DNA of 64,000 bases from Stomoxys calcitrans (lineage: Eukaryota > Arthropoda > Insecta > Diptera > Muscidae): contig NC_081554.1 of NCBI RefSeq assembly GCF_963082655.1, positions 67,399,217 to 67,463,216 of the forward strand, written 5' to 3'. Position 1 is the stretch's first letter, and every line of letters begins with the position of its first letter. The notes beneath the pieces are model-generated. The model saw only the letters and a program-made list of their open reading frames with translations, had not been told where the DNA came from and did no database searches. Position numbers and translations under genes: made by a program. Shown one piece after another: positions 10,736 to 21,466 of the stretch.

Positions 10736-12685
10736 CAAGTAAAAGGCGTTAAGTTCGGCCGGGCCGAACTTTGGATACCCACCACCTCGGGTGTATATGT
10801 CAACCACCTTTCGTCAAAATCCGGCGACAAATCCATCCTTATGCCTCATAGCAGCTATATCGAAATAGGTTCCGATGTGGACCAAACACTAATAAGCACA
10901 AGTCATTGTTCAGTTGTGTTTAACAAAATATTGATCTTTTTAGTAGCTGTATCTAAAAATAAAGCGATCTGAACCATATACGACACGGATGTCGAAAAGC
11001 CTAATATAAGTCACTGTGTCAAATTTCAGTGAAATCGGATTATAAATGCGCCTTTTATGGGGCCAAGACTTTAAATCGAGAGATCGGTCTATATGGCAGC
11101 TATATCCGAATCTGGACCGATCTGAGCCAAGTTGCAGAAAAATGGCGAAGAGCCTAATGCAACTTGTCGATAAATGTGCCTTTTATGGCCCCAAAACCTT
11201 AAATCGAGAGATCAGTCTATATGGCAACTACATCCAAATCTGGACTGATCTGAGCCAAATTGACGTACAATGTCGAAGAGCCTAACACAACTCACTGTCC
11301 CAAATTTCGGCGACACTGGACAATAAATGCGCCTTTTATGGCCCCAAAACCTTAAATCGAGAGATCAGTCTATATGGCAGCTATATCCAAATCTGGACCG
11401 ATCTGAGCCAAATTCAAGAAGGATGTCTAAGGGCCTAACACTGTCCCAAATTTCGGCGACATCGGACAATAAATGCGCTTTTTATCGGCCAAAAACCTTA
11501 AATCGAGAGATCGGATCCAAATTGCAGAAATCGGGAGATCGGTCTATATGGCAGCTATATCCAAATCTGAACCGATCTGGGCCAAATTGAAGAAGAATGT
11601 CGATGAGCTTAACACAACTCACTGTCCCAAATTTCGGCGACATCGGACAATAAATGCGCCTTTTATGGGCCCAAGACCTTAAATCGAGAGTTCGGTCTAT
11701 ATGGCAGATATATCCAAATCAGAACCGATCTGGTCCAAATTGAAGAAGGATGTCGACGGGCCTAACGCAACTCACTGTCACACATTTTGGCGAAATCGGA
11801 TAATAAATACGCCTTTTATGGACGCAAGTGCTTAAATCGAGAGATCGGTCTATATGGCAGCCATATCCATATCTGGACCGATCTAGGCCAAATTGCATCA
11901 GTGTGCCGAGGGCCTTAACATAACTCGCTGTCCCAAATTTCGGCGACATCGGACAATAAATGCGCCTTTTATGGGCCCAAAACCCTAAATCGATAGATCG
12001 GTCTATATGACAATTATATCCAAATCTGAACCGATCTTAGCTAAATTGAAGAAGGATGTCGAAGGGCCTAACACAATTCACTGCCCCATATTTTGGCAAA
12101 ATCGGATAATAAATGGGCCTTTTATAGACGCAAGTCCTTAAATCGAGAGATCGGTCTATATGGCAGCTATATCCAAATCTGGACCGATCTAAGCCAAATT
12201 GCATAAATATGCCGAGGGCCTTAACATAACCCACTGTCCCAAATTTCGGCGACATCGGATAATAAATGCGCCTTTTATGGGCTCAAAACCATAAATCGAG
12301 AGATCGGTCTATACGGCAGCTATATCCAAATCTGGACCGATCTGGGCCAAACTGAAGAAGGATGTCGAAGGGCCTAGCACAACTCACTGTACCCAATTTC
12401 AGCAAAATCGGATAATAAATGTGACTTTTATGGGCCTAAGACCCTAAATCGACGGATCGGTCTATATGGGGGCTATATCAAGATATAGTCCAATATAGTC
12501 CATCTTCGAACGTAGCAGTTCAGTTCAAAATCTCTATTTTTAAAGACTGTAGCGTGATTTCAACAGACAGACGGACGCACGGATTGACATGGCTTAGATT
12601 TTTACGCTGATCAAGAATATATATACAATACTTTATGGGGTCGGAAATAGATATTTCGACCACCTTCGGTGGTGGGTATAAAAAG
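10736..12685 (+). repeat. Array element A, copy 3 (complete reference copy)
   Basis: Both ends are present. The leading end is AACAAGTAAAAGGCGTTAA followed by the perfect palindrome GTTCGGCC-N-GGCCGAAC (10751-10771) and GGATACCCACCACCTCGGG. A leader of about 300 bp follows, then about ten tandem units. A distal segment has AGACTGTAGCGTGATTTC, CAGACAGACGG and GATCAAGAATATATATA. The trailing hairpin is CCACCTTCGGTGGTGGGTAT at 12660-12680. There is no coding capacity. Palindromic end, internal tandem repeats and lack of target duplication recall Helentron-associated (DINE/INE-like) non-autonomous elements, but I cannot prove this. Confidence 0.85.
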
Positions 12686-12689
12686 GCAT

Positions 12690-13215
12690 GTAGCGCCTCT
12701 AAACTGCACAGGAGAAGCCTCGTTTCTCCTCGTCGAAATCACGATAGCGGTCGAATGCGTAGAGCCGCTTGAAATTTTTGCAAAGATATATCCTATTGAT
12801 GTAGGTCATTGGGGATAGCAAATGGATCATATCGGTTCAGATTTAGATATAGCTCCCATATAAACCGATTTGACTTCTTGAGCCTTTACAAGCCGCAATT
12901 TTTGTCCGATTTTGCGGAAATTTTGCATGTAGTGTTCGTGTTTGACTTTCAACAACTGTGCCTGATACGGTTCAAATCGGTCTATAACCTGAAATAGCAG
13001 CCATATAAACCGATCTTCAGATTTGTCTTTTTCATCCCTTACAAGCCGCAATTTTTGTCCGATTTGGCGGAATTTTCTATGTGGTGTTCTGTTATGACTA
13101 CCAACGACTGTGTCAAATACTGTCCATATCGGCCTATATCCTGATATAGCTGTCATATAAACCGATCTTCCGATTTGACTTCTTGAGACCTTACAAGACC
13201 CAATTTTTGTCCGAT
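12690..13215 (-). repeat. Array element B-type fragment
   Basis: Units carry GACTTCTTGAG followed by CTTACAAGCCGCAATTTTTG and the shared core ATATAGC. Both ends are lost: it joins the end of array A at about 12690 and is cut at about 13215 by repeat F sequence. Confidence 0.75.
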
Positions 13216-13329
13216 GAGCTTTCCCCTATCCACTACCTGGGGAGGCGTCCGATGGAAGAAGTAGCATGGAAACTTAGCACGAAAGATGTAAGCGAAGAAA
13301 ATCTTCGACAAAGTCTTAAGACAAGAAGA

Positions 13330-14245
13330 CACCCGGCACGGGATAGCTGTAAGCACCACATAGGCTGGAACATTGAGGTCCGATCTGTGTGATGTTCATT
13401 GCGTCCACAGGTTACGGATAGTGGAATGCTCCATACGAAGTAGCTGCAATGGCAGTTGCGAACAATCCGCGGTATCGAGCGGAGGTCTCAGTGAGAGTCC
13501 GGGTGGCACCGGCTCTTGCACAAATACTGGGTGCCTATGATGTTCGATATGACAAGGCGAGTTATTTGCGCCTTTAAATAACCAATGGCCACCTTGGCCA
13601 GCGGAGGTCTCAGTGAGAGTCTGGGTGGCACCGGCTCTTGCACAAATACTGGGTGCATATGATGCTCGATATGACTAGGCGAGTTATTTGCGTCTTTAAA
13701 TAACCAATGGCCACCTTGTTCCGGAGGCGATCGGTCGTTTGGACCGGAACGAGCTCGCGCACACAGGAGCTTGACGAGGATCGCCACCTTCACATGAAAA
13801 TGTGGCTACAACAACAATAAAAACACAAACCCGGTACGGGCTAACTATGAGCATAACACAGGCCAGAATTTTAAGGTCCGATCTGTGTGGTGTTCATAGC
13901 TAGAGAAGATTAGCCGTGAGCTACAGCTTACAGAAAGTGGAAGTCTACAGGTTGCGTATAGTGGAATCCTCTATACGCAGTAGCTACAATTACAGCCGCG
14001 GACAATCGAGCGGAGAGTCTCAATGAGAGGCCGGGCGTAGCCGGCTCTTGCTTAAATACTGCGAGCCTATGTCGCTCGACACGACAAGGCAAGTTGTTGA
14101 ATCCTTTAAATAGGCAATGGTCAACATATTTCAGCGGCGATCGGTCATATGGACCGAAAAGGGATTGCTCACTTATAAAGCTTAACGAGGATCACTATCT
14201 CCATATGCGAATATGACTTCAGCAACAACAACAAGGCAAGGCAAC
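13330..14245 (+). repeat. Repeat F, two diverged copies in tandem
   Basis: Two related copies (about 13330-13820 and 13825-14245) each start near ACCCGGYACGGG. Both contain AAGGTCCGATCTGTGTG or a close variant and a GGACCG-containing segment, and both end in an (AAC)n-rich tail. Copy 1 carries a 122-bp internal tandem duplication (13481-13602 and 13603-13724). An (AAC)n tail would fit a retroposed element, but no tRNA-type promoter was identified. Confidence 0.6.
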
Positions 14246-15700
14246 CCTTCCATACAAAATAACTCCCATTGATTTCAAAATTTTCTCAGTGCATAAGTAA
14301 TTTCAATAAAAATGCTTCAGTTGTTTAACTTAAAAGCCAATCAATATGTCAATAGATGCATTTGCTAATTTAACAAGAACATTTATATATCGTCTTGTTC
14401 ATCAACAGTTTTAATTATAATTTAAAACTTCAAAATGAACACTTAAGATGTGTCGTAAACATTATCAAAGTGGCCAAGACCACCACTATTGACAGCCGGG
14501 ACGACAGTTTCCCAAGTAATATCCTTATTTCAATACAAACATGCTATCACTGACTGCATCTTGAAGTTGTTGTTGTGCTGTCATCATGATAAGGGCGGGC
14601 TAGAATTTCATTTAACATAAAATCCTATTTAAATTTGTCGGAGACCAACACTCAATGGAGCAACAGTTGCCCTTAAGCACTCGGAAAATTTCTCTGTTCA
14701 GTTCTTAATTGATTTTTCAAATGAAAATGTCAATTACATACAGATAATCGATATAAACGCCAACATAAACATCCTCATTATGAAATTTCAGACATGGCAT
14801 GAATCGAGAACTTCAGTGGAAAGATTTAAGAAACGAATTTCATTTTATGGTGGTAAATATTTAACTGCCTTGGAAGTAAATGACAAATTGTCTGTTTTAT
14901 AAACCTAAAAATCGTCTAAGAGGCCATGACTAGAACTAAAGTCGCTAATTAAGAAAATTAATTGGATGGGAAAAGTAGTTGAAACTTATCAAAGTTTCAA
15001 ATTAAATGACCGTTAGTGTCGCCTGACCAAAAATAACCAGCCATTCGCCATGTGAATCTTCCTTCAATAGTTATATTGCCTACTTGCCTTTCTTAAAGGG
15101 TCATTAAGATAGCGTAACAGCTAAGGTCTATGGCATAATGAATCCATTAATACTCCCTCATTTAAGTGCTTTCTCGAGAGGGTAGCCCTGGTCCGCACCA
15201 ACTTTAGTGCCTACCATATGAATGTGCTTACCAGTAACCATACACTTTAACAAACAATCATCCGAATGGAGAATTTGATCATGTTCTCTATCGGAATCAT
15301 GCCACCCTTTGGAGTATTCAAGGAGACCTCTTAGAGACGCATTTGCAAGGTGCCCTTAATTACAGACGAATTAGCCTCTCTCCTAAATGGAACCTATGCT
15401 TCTAAGAAACCTGATCTGAAAACAGCAAGTGCTCGATCATTGTATCCTTATTTGGATACGAGGGCTGCTATATATATTTCTGGCCTAGTAATGAAAATTC
15501 ACATTTTTATCATCAAACTGATGTTATTGTTTTTTAAAGCAATTTTGTAAACGTTCAAAACACATTTCTACTCCAATTGGGACACCTCTAAAACATGTTT
15601 ATCGAATGGTTCAACAGAATCTTCTGTGATATAATATAGGGTTCACGATCTGGGCCACGGGAATATTTCTTATGGGGATGAAACTTTTTTGAGGTTTTTT
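14246..15700. other. Single-copy AT-rich DNA, no gene assigned
   Basis: About 1.45 kb before the intact LINE. I found no supported ORF, splice-linked exon, RNA gene or repeat terminus. It is the pre-insertion flank of the LINE. Confidence 0.4.
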
Positions 15701-15743
15701 TTACATAAAAGTTAACTGCAAAAGTTCGACGTCTGGGGATTCG

Positions 15744-16574
15744 ATGGTATCATGTTGGCTCTGTCTGGACTCTTATCACGACAAATGTGTAGAATTATCC
15801 GTCCGAACTGCTGATAATCTAAGAGAAAATAAAGGTCTACGTTGGTGCTGTATTAAATGTCGTGCGTACGATGCTGAATTTTATTCCTTTTTCAAAACTA
15901 CACGTATAGAGTTTAATAAAATATCCCTGGAACTCAACTCTGTCTTGGAAAAGTTCAATAAATACAAACAAGTATTTGATAACTCATCCCGTTTGGATCA
16001 GTTCCTTCAATCTCCTTCTGATTCTTTACGCAAAAGAAAGAAGCCATCCGATATTACTGTCCGTACTGCAGCAAACGATGAAACAAATGTCATATCTGTT
16101 CCGAAAATCAATCTTCCGGATACTTTCTCTACAAGTGTATCCTCGTCAAAACCTACCGATGCAAACAAATTAACAGCGGAAGTTATTCCATCCGGAACTA
16201 ATCAATTTTATTCCCCTCTAACTTCGCCGAAATCTCCAAATGCTCCGAATACTCCGGCTAGTCCCAATTTACGTGTTGTCGTACCGAAGAAAACTATATT
16301 TGCTGCCCGTTTTGCGGCTGAAACTTCTGAGAACGATATAATTTCATATATTAATAGTAAAATTGGCTCTAATCATGAGATAAGGGTCTTTAAATTTAAA
16401 TATGCAGAAAAAAGAAGTAAAATTTCATTTAAAATAATTGTTCCTGATGATATTTTTGAAACAATTGTAAACCCATCTTTTTGGCCTCCTAAAGCTGTAA
16501 TTCACGAATATGTTTATAGGGATATTCCAAGAACTGATGTAGTTTATTTGCCAAACAATGATTCAAAAAACTAA
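15744..16574 (+). CDS. LINE ORF1 protein with PHD-like zinc finger
   Basis: ORF1 probably supplies the nucleic-acid-binding protein of the retrotransposon particle. From the first ATG it is 276 residues. A zinc finger sits at the start with ligands C4, C7, H12, C15, C36 and C39, as in a PHD finger (C-x2-C-x4-H-x2-C...C-x2-C). The upstream Cys pair expected for a full PHD is only half present in the in-frame sequence before this ATG (codons ending NCKSS), so the native start has been lost. A helical, lysine-rich middle follows, then a Pro/Ser/Thr-rich linker (SPKSPNAPNTPASPN near residues 162-176) and a folded-looking C-terminal region from about residue 185 (IFAARFAAETSENDIISYI), which may correspond to the RRM-like domain of LINE ORF1 proteins. 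The stop at 16572-16574 directly follows a slippery heptamer. Confidence 0.8.
   Translation: MVSCWLCLDSYHDKCVELSVRTADNLRENKGLRWCCIKCRAYDAEFYSFFKTTRIEFNKISLELNSVLEKFNKYKQVFDNSSRLDQFLQSPSDSLRKRKKPSDITVRTAANDETNVISVPKINLPDTFSTSVSSSKPTDANKLTAEVIPSGTNQFYSPLTSPKSPNAPNTPASPNLRVVVPKKTIFAARFAAETSENDIISYINSKIGSNHEIRVFKFKYAEKRSKISFKIIVPDDIFETIVNPSFWPPKAVIHEYVYRDIPRTDVVYLPNNDSKN
16565..16571 (+). promoter_or_regulatory. Putative -1 ribosomal frameshift site, A_AAA_AAC
   Basis: The heptamer A AAA AAC is phased in the ORF1 frame (AAA = codon 16566-16568, AAC = 16569-16571) and is followed at once by the ORF1 stop TAA. Slipping back one base puts the ribosome on CTA at 16571, the frame in which ORF2 is open. 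ORF2 is open from the codon after TGA 16559-16561, so the two frames overlap by only about 13 bases. No stimulatory downstream structure was established. Confidence 0.6.
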
Positions 16575-19441
16575 TTGCAACACCCTCCGTTAAAGACATT
16601 AGTCTTGTATATCAAAATGTTAGAGGCTTAAATTCTAAGTTATCTTCCTTATTTATTAATAGTTTTGAATTTAATTACGATATAATTGCTTTCACCGAAA
16701 CATGGCTTCAAGATAATGTATATGATAGGGAAATTTTATGTCAACAGTATCAAATTTTTAGACGTGATCGCAATGAGACTTCCAAAACTAGAGGTGGCGG
16801 GGTTCTTATAGCTGTAGCTTCTCGATTTACGGCAGAAGAAATTCCTCTTTCATTGTCTACTGGTACTGAAATAGTCGCTGTTAAAGTGTTTCTTAAGAAC
16901 TTAACACTTTTTGTAACATGTTCGTATGTACCACCTAGTTCGAGCGTTGATATTTATACCAACCACACGTCGTCTATTTTAAGTGCATTTGAGTCAGCAA
17001 AACCAAACGATATTTTAATTGTTCTCGGAGACTTTAATTTACCAAGTATTAATTGGACTTTTAGTCAAGATAGTAATGATCTTTTGCCTACTGCAATCAG
17101 TGAGAGTACTAACCAATGTATTGGTCCATTATTTGGTTCCGGCTTGTCACAAATTAATAATATTCACAACGTTTTTGGTAAACTTCTTGACCTTGTATTC
17201 GTAAGTCAACCTCACGACATTTTTGTTTGTCCATGGGATCCTTTAGTCCACCCTGAGGATAGATATCATCCCACCATAAAAATTCAAGTTCCCTTATTGT
17301 TATGCTCTAGTGACTCTGCTAATTCTTATTTAGAGGAGACAAGATATTGTTTCTCCAAAACAAACTATAATCAGATGAATTCATTTTTAAGATCGATTGA
17401 TTGGTCTGTACTTAAATCACTAAACTCACTGGATGAGATGATTGAAATGTTTTATTCTATTTTGAAAGATGGATTGTCTATAGCTGTTCCGAAGATGATT
17501 AAATGTGGGAATACTGGTCCTCCGTGGAATTCGGCTGCTTTATCTGAATTAAAGAATAGAAAGAATAAGCATTATAAAAAGTTTAAAAAAAGTGGTTCTT
17601 CTTTGGACTTTGTAAATTATTCAGTCACAAGATCGGAATACACCATCTTAAATAGAAGACTGTATCAGGGCTATATATCGAGAATGAAGAATGAATTGGT
17701 ATCCAACCCGAAATCTTTTTATGGATTCATAAAGTCTAAGCGTCGATCTAATGATTGTCCAAAGAGCTTACATTTTGGATCTGATGTTGCAGATGATGAT
17801 ACTGGAATTTCCAATATATTTGCATCATTTTTTAAAACTACCTACTCTGATAATGTATATGATTCCACTTTCCAATATCCCTACTATATTGAGGAATTCT
17901 CAACCGTTACTATTCCATTATTGGATATTACAACGGTGTTGGCCAATTTAAAGAGTCTAAAGGACACAACGGTCCCAGGTCCCGATGGAATCCCTTCATG
18001 CATTCTTAAATACTGTGCAGAGAATTTTGCTCTTCCTCTCTCTATAATGTTCAATAAGTCCCTGGATACTGGCTATTTACCACCAATATGGAAAGAATCG
18101 TTTATTGTACCTTTATTTAAATCGGGTAGTAGAATTGATGCATCGAACTATAGAGGAATCGCTAAACTGAATACAATTCCTAAATTATTTGAAAAAATTG
18201 TGACTGAGATATTATCCTTTCAGGTCTCATCTGTTTTTTGTAAATTTCAACATGGCTTCCGGAAGCATCGGTCTACAGTGACGAATCTTTTAGAGTTAAC
18301 TACGATTGTAAATGAAGGATTTAGAAGACGATATCAAACTGACTGTATTTATACAGACTTTAGTAAGGCTTTTGATAAGGTCAATCACGAATTACTGTTG
18401 TTGAAGTTGCATCTTATGGGTTTCTCCAATGCGTTATTGAAGTGGATAAGATCATATCTAATGGGCAGAGCTCAGATGGTGAAAGTAGGAAATGCTATTT
18501 CTGACAAGATAATTGTGACATCCGGTGTTCCTCAAGGAAGTCATCTTGGACCGGTCTTATTTACATTGTTTATAAATGACCTGCCCAGCGTGATACATCG
18601 ATCAAAGGTTCTAATGTATGCAGATGATGTTAAAATTTTCTACTCTTTTAATGAGGAAGCAAACCAGTGTATACTGCAATCCGATCTTAATGAGTTTTAT
18701 AAATGGTGCAATGCTAACTTGCTAGAACTAAACACTTTAAAATGTAAACATATGTCTTTCTTTCGGCTGAGAAGAATTGATACGAGTTACTATTTGAATG
18801 ATTGTATGGTGGAGTATGTGGACTCTATTCATGATTTGGGGATTCTGTTGGACCACAGGTTGGATTTTAGAAAACATATTTCCTTAATTACGAACAAAGC
18901 TTATAGAAGTTTGGGATTTATCAAGCGTTGGAGTAAAGAATTTTCAGATCCCTTAGTAACGAAACAATTATATATTTCTTTTGTACGTTCTACTTTGGAA
19001 TATGGGTCCATTATATGGGATCCAGCCTATTCCATTCATTCGAATGCGATTGAGTCAGTTCAGAAACAATTTCTTTTATTTTGCCTTAAGGGGCGTGGCT
19101 GGGACCCTCGGGCTCTACCATCGTACGAATACAGATTAAACTTAATAAAATTACCAACATTAAAAAGCCGACGAATAATGCTGAATGTTACTTTCCTTAT
19201 CAATATAATGCAAGGCAAAATAATCTCCGATTTTATTTTGAATAGAATTTACATAAATGTTCCCTTAAGGCCATCCCGAAACTATCAGCTATTTCAAATA
19301 AATTATTTCACATCAAACTATGCAAACAACGACCCTTTACGCCGCCTCTTTGTTGAATTTAATAAATTTTATAGCCTCATCGATCTCTCTGAAAAACGTG
19401 ATTCTGTTAAAAGAAAATTAATACTTCACTTAAACACATAG
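16571..19441 (+). CDS. LINE ORF2: endonuclease and reverse transcriptase
   Basis: ORF2 nicks the target and copies the element RNA at that site (target-primed reverse transcription). Counted from the frameshift codon at 16571 it is 956 residues. The endonuclease carries QNVRG (15-19), FTETWL, RGGGVLIAV, SYVPPSS, GDFNLPSINW (D154) and LDLVFVS. The usual SDH near its end reads RYHP, so activity is uncertain. The RT begins near VPGPDGIPSCILK and includes NYRGIAKLN, QHGFRKHRSTVTNLLEL, the first catalytic Asp in YTDFSKAFDKVNHELL (D596), GVPQGSHLGPVLFTLFINDL, and YADD at 683-686. A thumb region (HDLGILLDHRLDFRKH) and a C-terminal tail follow; no RNase H is seen. There is no ATG between 16562 and the endonuclease core. 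Initiating at the TTG at 16853 would delete its N-terminal motifs, so -1 frameshifting or reinitiation is needed. Confidence 0.85.
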   Translation, partial: LIATPSVKDISLVYQNVRGLNSKLSSLFINSFEFNYDIIAFTETWLQDNVYDREILCQQYQIFRRDRNETSKTRGGGVLIAVASRFTAEEIPLSLSTGTEIVAVKVFLKNLTLFVTCSYVPPSSSVDIYTNHTSSILSAFESAKPNDILIVLGDFNLPSINWTFSQDSNDLLPTAISESTNQCIGPLFGSGLSQINNIHNVFGKLLDLVFVSQPHDIFVCPWDPLVHPEDRYHPTIKIQVPLLLCSSDSANSYLEETRYCFSKTNYNQMNSFLRSIDWSVLKSLNSLDEMIEMFYSILKDGLSIAVPKMIKCGNTGPPWNSAALSELKNRKNKHYKKFKKSGSSLDFVNYSVTRSEYTILNRRLYQGYISRMKNELVSNPKSFYGFIKSKRRSNDCPKSLHFGSDVADDDTGISNIFASFFKTTYSDNVYDSTFQYPYYIEEFSTVTIPLLDITTVLANLKSLKDTTVPGPDGIPSCILKYCAENFALPLSIMFNKSLDTGYLPPIWKESFIVPLFKSGSRIDASNYRGIAKLNTIPKLFEKIVTEILSFQVSSVFCKFQHGFRKHRSTVTNLLELTTIVNEGFRRRYQTDCIYTDFSKAFDKVNHELLLLKLHLMGFSNALLKWIRSYLMGRAQMVKVGNAISDKIIVTSGVPQGSHLGPVLFTLFINDLPSVIHRSKVLMYADDVKIFYSFNEEANQCILQSDLNEFYKWCNANLLELNTLKCKHMSFFRLRRIDTSYYLNDCMVEYVDSIHDLGILLDHRLDFRKHISLITNKAYRSLGFIKRWSKEFSDPLVTKQLYISFVRSTLEYGSIIWDPAYSIHSNAIESVQKQFLLFCLKGRGWDPRALPSYEYRLNLIKLPTLKSRRIMLNVTFLINIMQGKIISDFILNRIYINVPLRPSRNYQLFQINYFTSNYANNDPLRRLFVEFNKFYSLIDLSEKRDSVKRKLILHLNT

Positions 19442-19528
19442 TTTTATTTATTTTGAATCTAAAATATGTATATATTCGTAAATATTTAGCATATAATTTA
19501 GTCTGTAAGGATTATAATCTATAGACTT

Positions 19529-19581
19529 AAGAAAAAAAAAAAAAAAAAAAAAACAAAAAAAAAAAAAAAAAAAAAAAAAAA
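19529..19581 (+). repeat. Poly(A) tail of the LINE
   Basis: About 50 adenines broken by one C and one T close the element 90 bp after the ORF2 stop. The long run fits a recent insertion. Confidence 0.85.
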
Positions 19582-19589
19582 TAACCTTC

Positions 19590-19985
19590 CTAGATACTCG
19601 AATATCAGAGAAAGGTGGACAGATTTAAGCGAAATTTTGATTGTACACTCTTAATAACCCAAAAATTAAAATCTGATCTTTGAATTTGAGGTCACTGAAA
19701 GGGGCACATATACCGATCGGTACTATATGGGCTTAAATCAAATGCATATGAGGTTATAGTATAACTTTGATACTAAATCTGTAAGACAAGTATCAAAGAG
19801 GGTCTCTCACGCCAAAAGTAACCCATATATGTGGCTTAAAAAACGTATGCCCTGAAAACCTAAACCCCATTTGGGGGTATACTCTACTGACCCCGTACTT
19901 TCGTTGCTATTTGGAATTTCCATGCCCCTGATATGCCGTTTTACAGTGATCATATCTACACATTGTGAAATGGTCCTAAAATATA
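19590..19985. repeat. Helitron-interior fragment
   Basis: Contains TTTAAGCGAAATTTTG followed by an ACTCTTAATAACC segment and a TACCGATCGGTACTATATGG segment, resembling the interior of the Helitron at 31381-31500. It has no recognisable ends. The intact LINE may have inserted beside or into it. Confidence 0.5.
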
Positions 19986-20030
19986 TACAGGGTGATATTT
20001 TAAAAGCTATAGGAAAGTTTTTCAAAAAAA

Positions 20031-21430
20031 AAAGGTAAAAAGGCATATATATGTAAACCACCTTTCGTCAAAATCCAGTGAAGATGCATACCTTATGCCC
20101 CAAAACAGATATGTTTTAATTTGGGCCAAATACTTTGAAGTAAAAGTCATTGTTCAATTGTGTATAACAAAATATTGGTCTTTTAGTAGCTATGTCTAAA
20201 AATAAACCGATCTGAACCATATACGACACAGATGTCGAAAAGCCTAACATAAGTCACTGTGCCAAATTTCAGTGAAATCGGATTATAAATGCGCCTTTGA
20301 TGGGCCCAAACCTTAAATAGGGAGATCGGTCTATATGGCAGCTACATCCAAATTTGGACCGATCTAGGCCAAATTGAAAAAGAATGTCGAAGATCATAAC
20401 ACAACTCACTGTCGATGAGCCTTACACCGCTTCCTGTCCCAAATTTCGGCGACATCGGACGATAAATGCGCCTTTTATGGCCCCAAAACTTTAAATCGAG
20501 AGATCGGTCTATATGGCAGCTTTATCCAAATCTAGACCGATCTAAGCCAAATTGAAAAAGAGTGACGAAAGGCCTAACACAACTCACTGTCCCAAATTTC
20601 GGCGACAATGGACAATAAACGCCTTTTATGGCCCCAAAACCTTAAATCGAGAGATCGGTCTATATGGCAGCTATATCCAAATCTGGACCGATCTAGGCCA
20701 AATTGAAGAAGAATGTCGAGGATCATAACACAACTCACTGTCCCGAATTTCGGCGACATTAGGTCTTTTGTGGGCCCAAAACCTTTTATAGACCCAAAAC
20801 CTAAAATCGAGGGATCGCTCTATATGGCAGCTATATCCAAATCTGGACCGACCTGAGCCAAATTGAAGAAGAATGACGAAGGGCCTAACACAACTCAGTG
20901 TACCAATTTAAGACCTTAAATGGAGAGATCGGTCTATATGGCAGCTATATGCAAATCTGGACTGATCGAGGCCAAATTGAAGAAGAATGTCGAAGGACCT
21001 AACACAACTTATTGTCCAAAATTTTGGCGACATCGAACAATAAATGCGCCTTTTAAGGCCCCAAAACCTTAAATCGAGAGTTCTGTCTTTATGGAAGCTA
21101 TATCCAAATCTGAACCGATCTGGGCCAAATTGAAGAAGGTTGTCGACTAGCCTAACACAACTCACTGTCTCAAATTTCAGCCAAATTGGATAATAAATGT
21201 GGCTTTTATGGGCCTAATACCCTAAATCGGCGGATCGGTATATATGGGGGCTATATCAAGATGTAGTGCGATATAGCCCATATTCGAAATTAAACTGCTT
21301 ATGGATAAAAAAACATCTGTGCAAAGTTTCAGCTCAATATCTCCATCTTTAAAGACTGTAGCGTGATTTCAACAGGCAGACGGATAGACGGTCAGACGGA
21401 CGGACAGACAGACGGACGGACAGACAGACA

Positions 21431-21466
<36 letters not shown>

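Larger units (their letters stand above)
15703..19585 (+). mobile_element. Nearly intact two-ORF non-LTR retrotransposon
   Basis: The element has ORF1 with a PHD-type zinc finger, ORF2 with an AP-endonuclease-like domain and reverse transcriptase, a short 3' UTR, and a poly(A) run with two interruptions at 19529-19581. The reading frames are open throughout, so the insertion is likely young. The 5' end appears truncated: the first zinc-ligand pair of ORF1 is incomplete, and in-frame codons run upstream of the first ATG back to a TGA at 15690-15692. No target duplication was found by eye. Domain order and the YADD and GVPQGS motifs place it in the broad Jockey/CR1 group of LINEs; clade assignment needs a phylogeny. 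Confidence 0.85.

Noticed and set aside
16853..19441. TTG at 16853 as the start of ORF2
   Set aside because: It would remove the first endonuclease motifs, which are encoded in the same open frame from 16571.
15640..19600. A target-site duplication for the intact LINE
   Set aside because: The sequence after the poly(A) (AACCTTCCTAGATACTCG) has no match near the apparent 5' joint.
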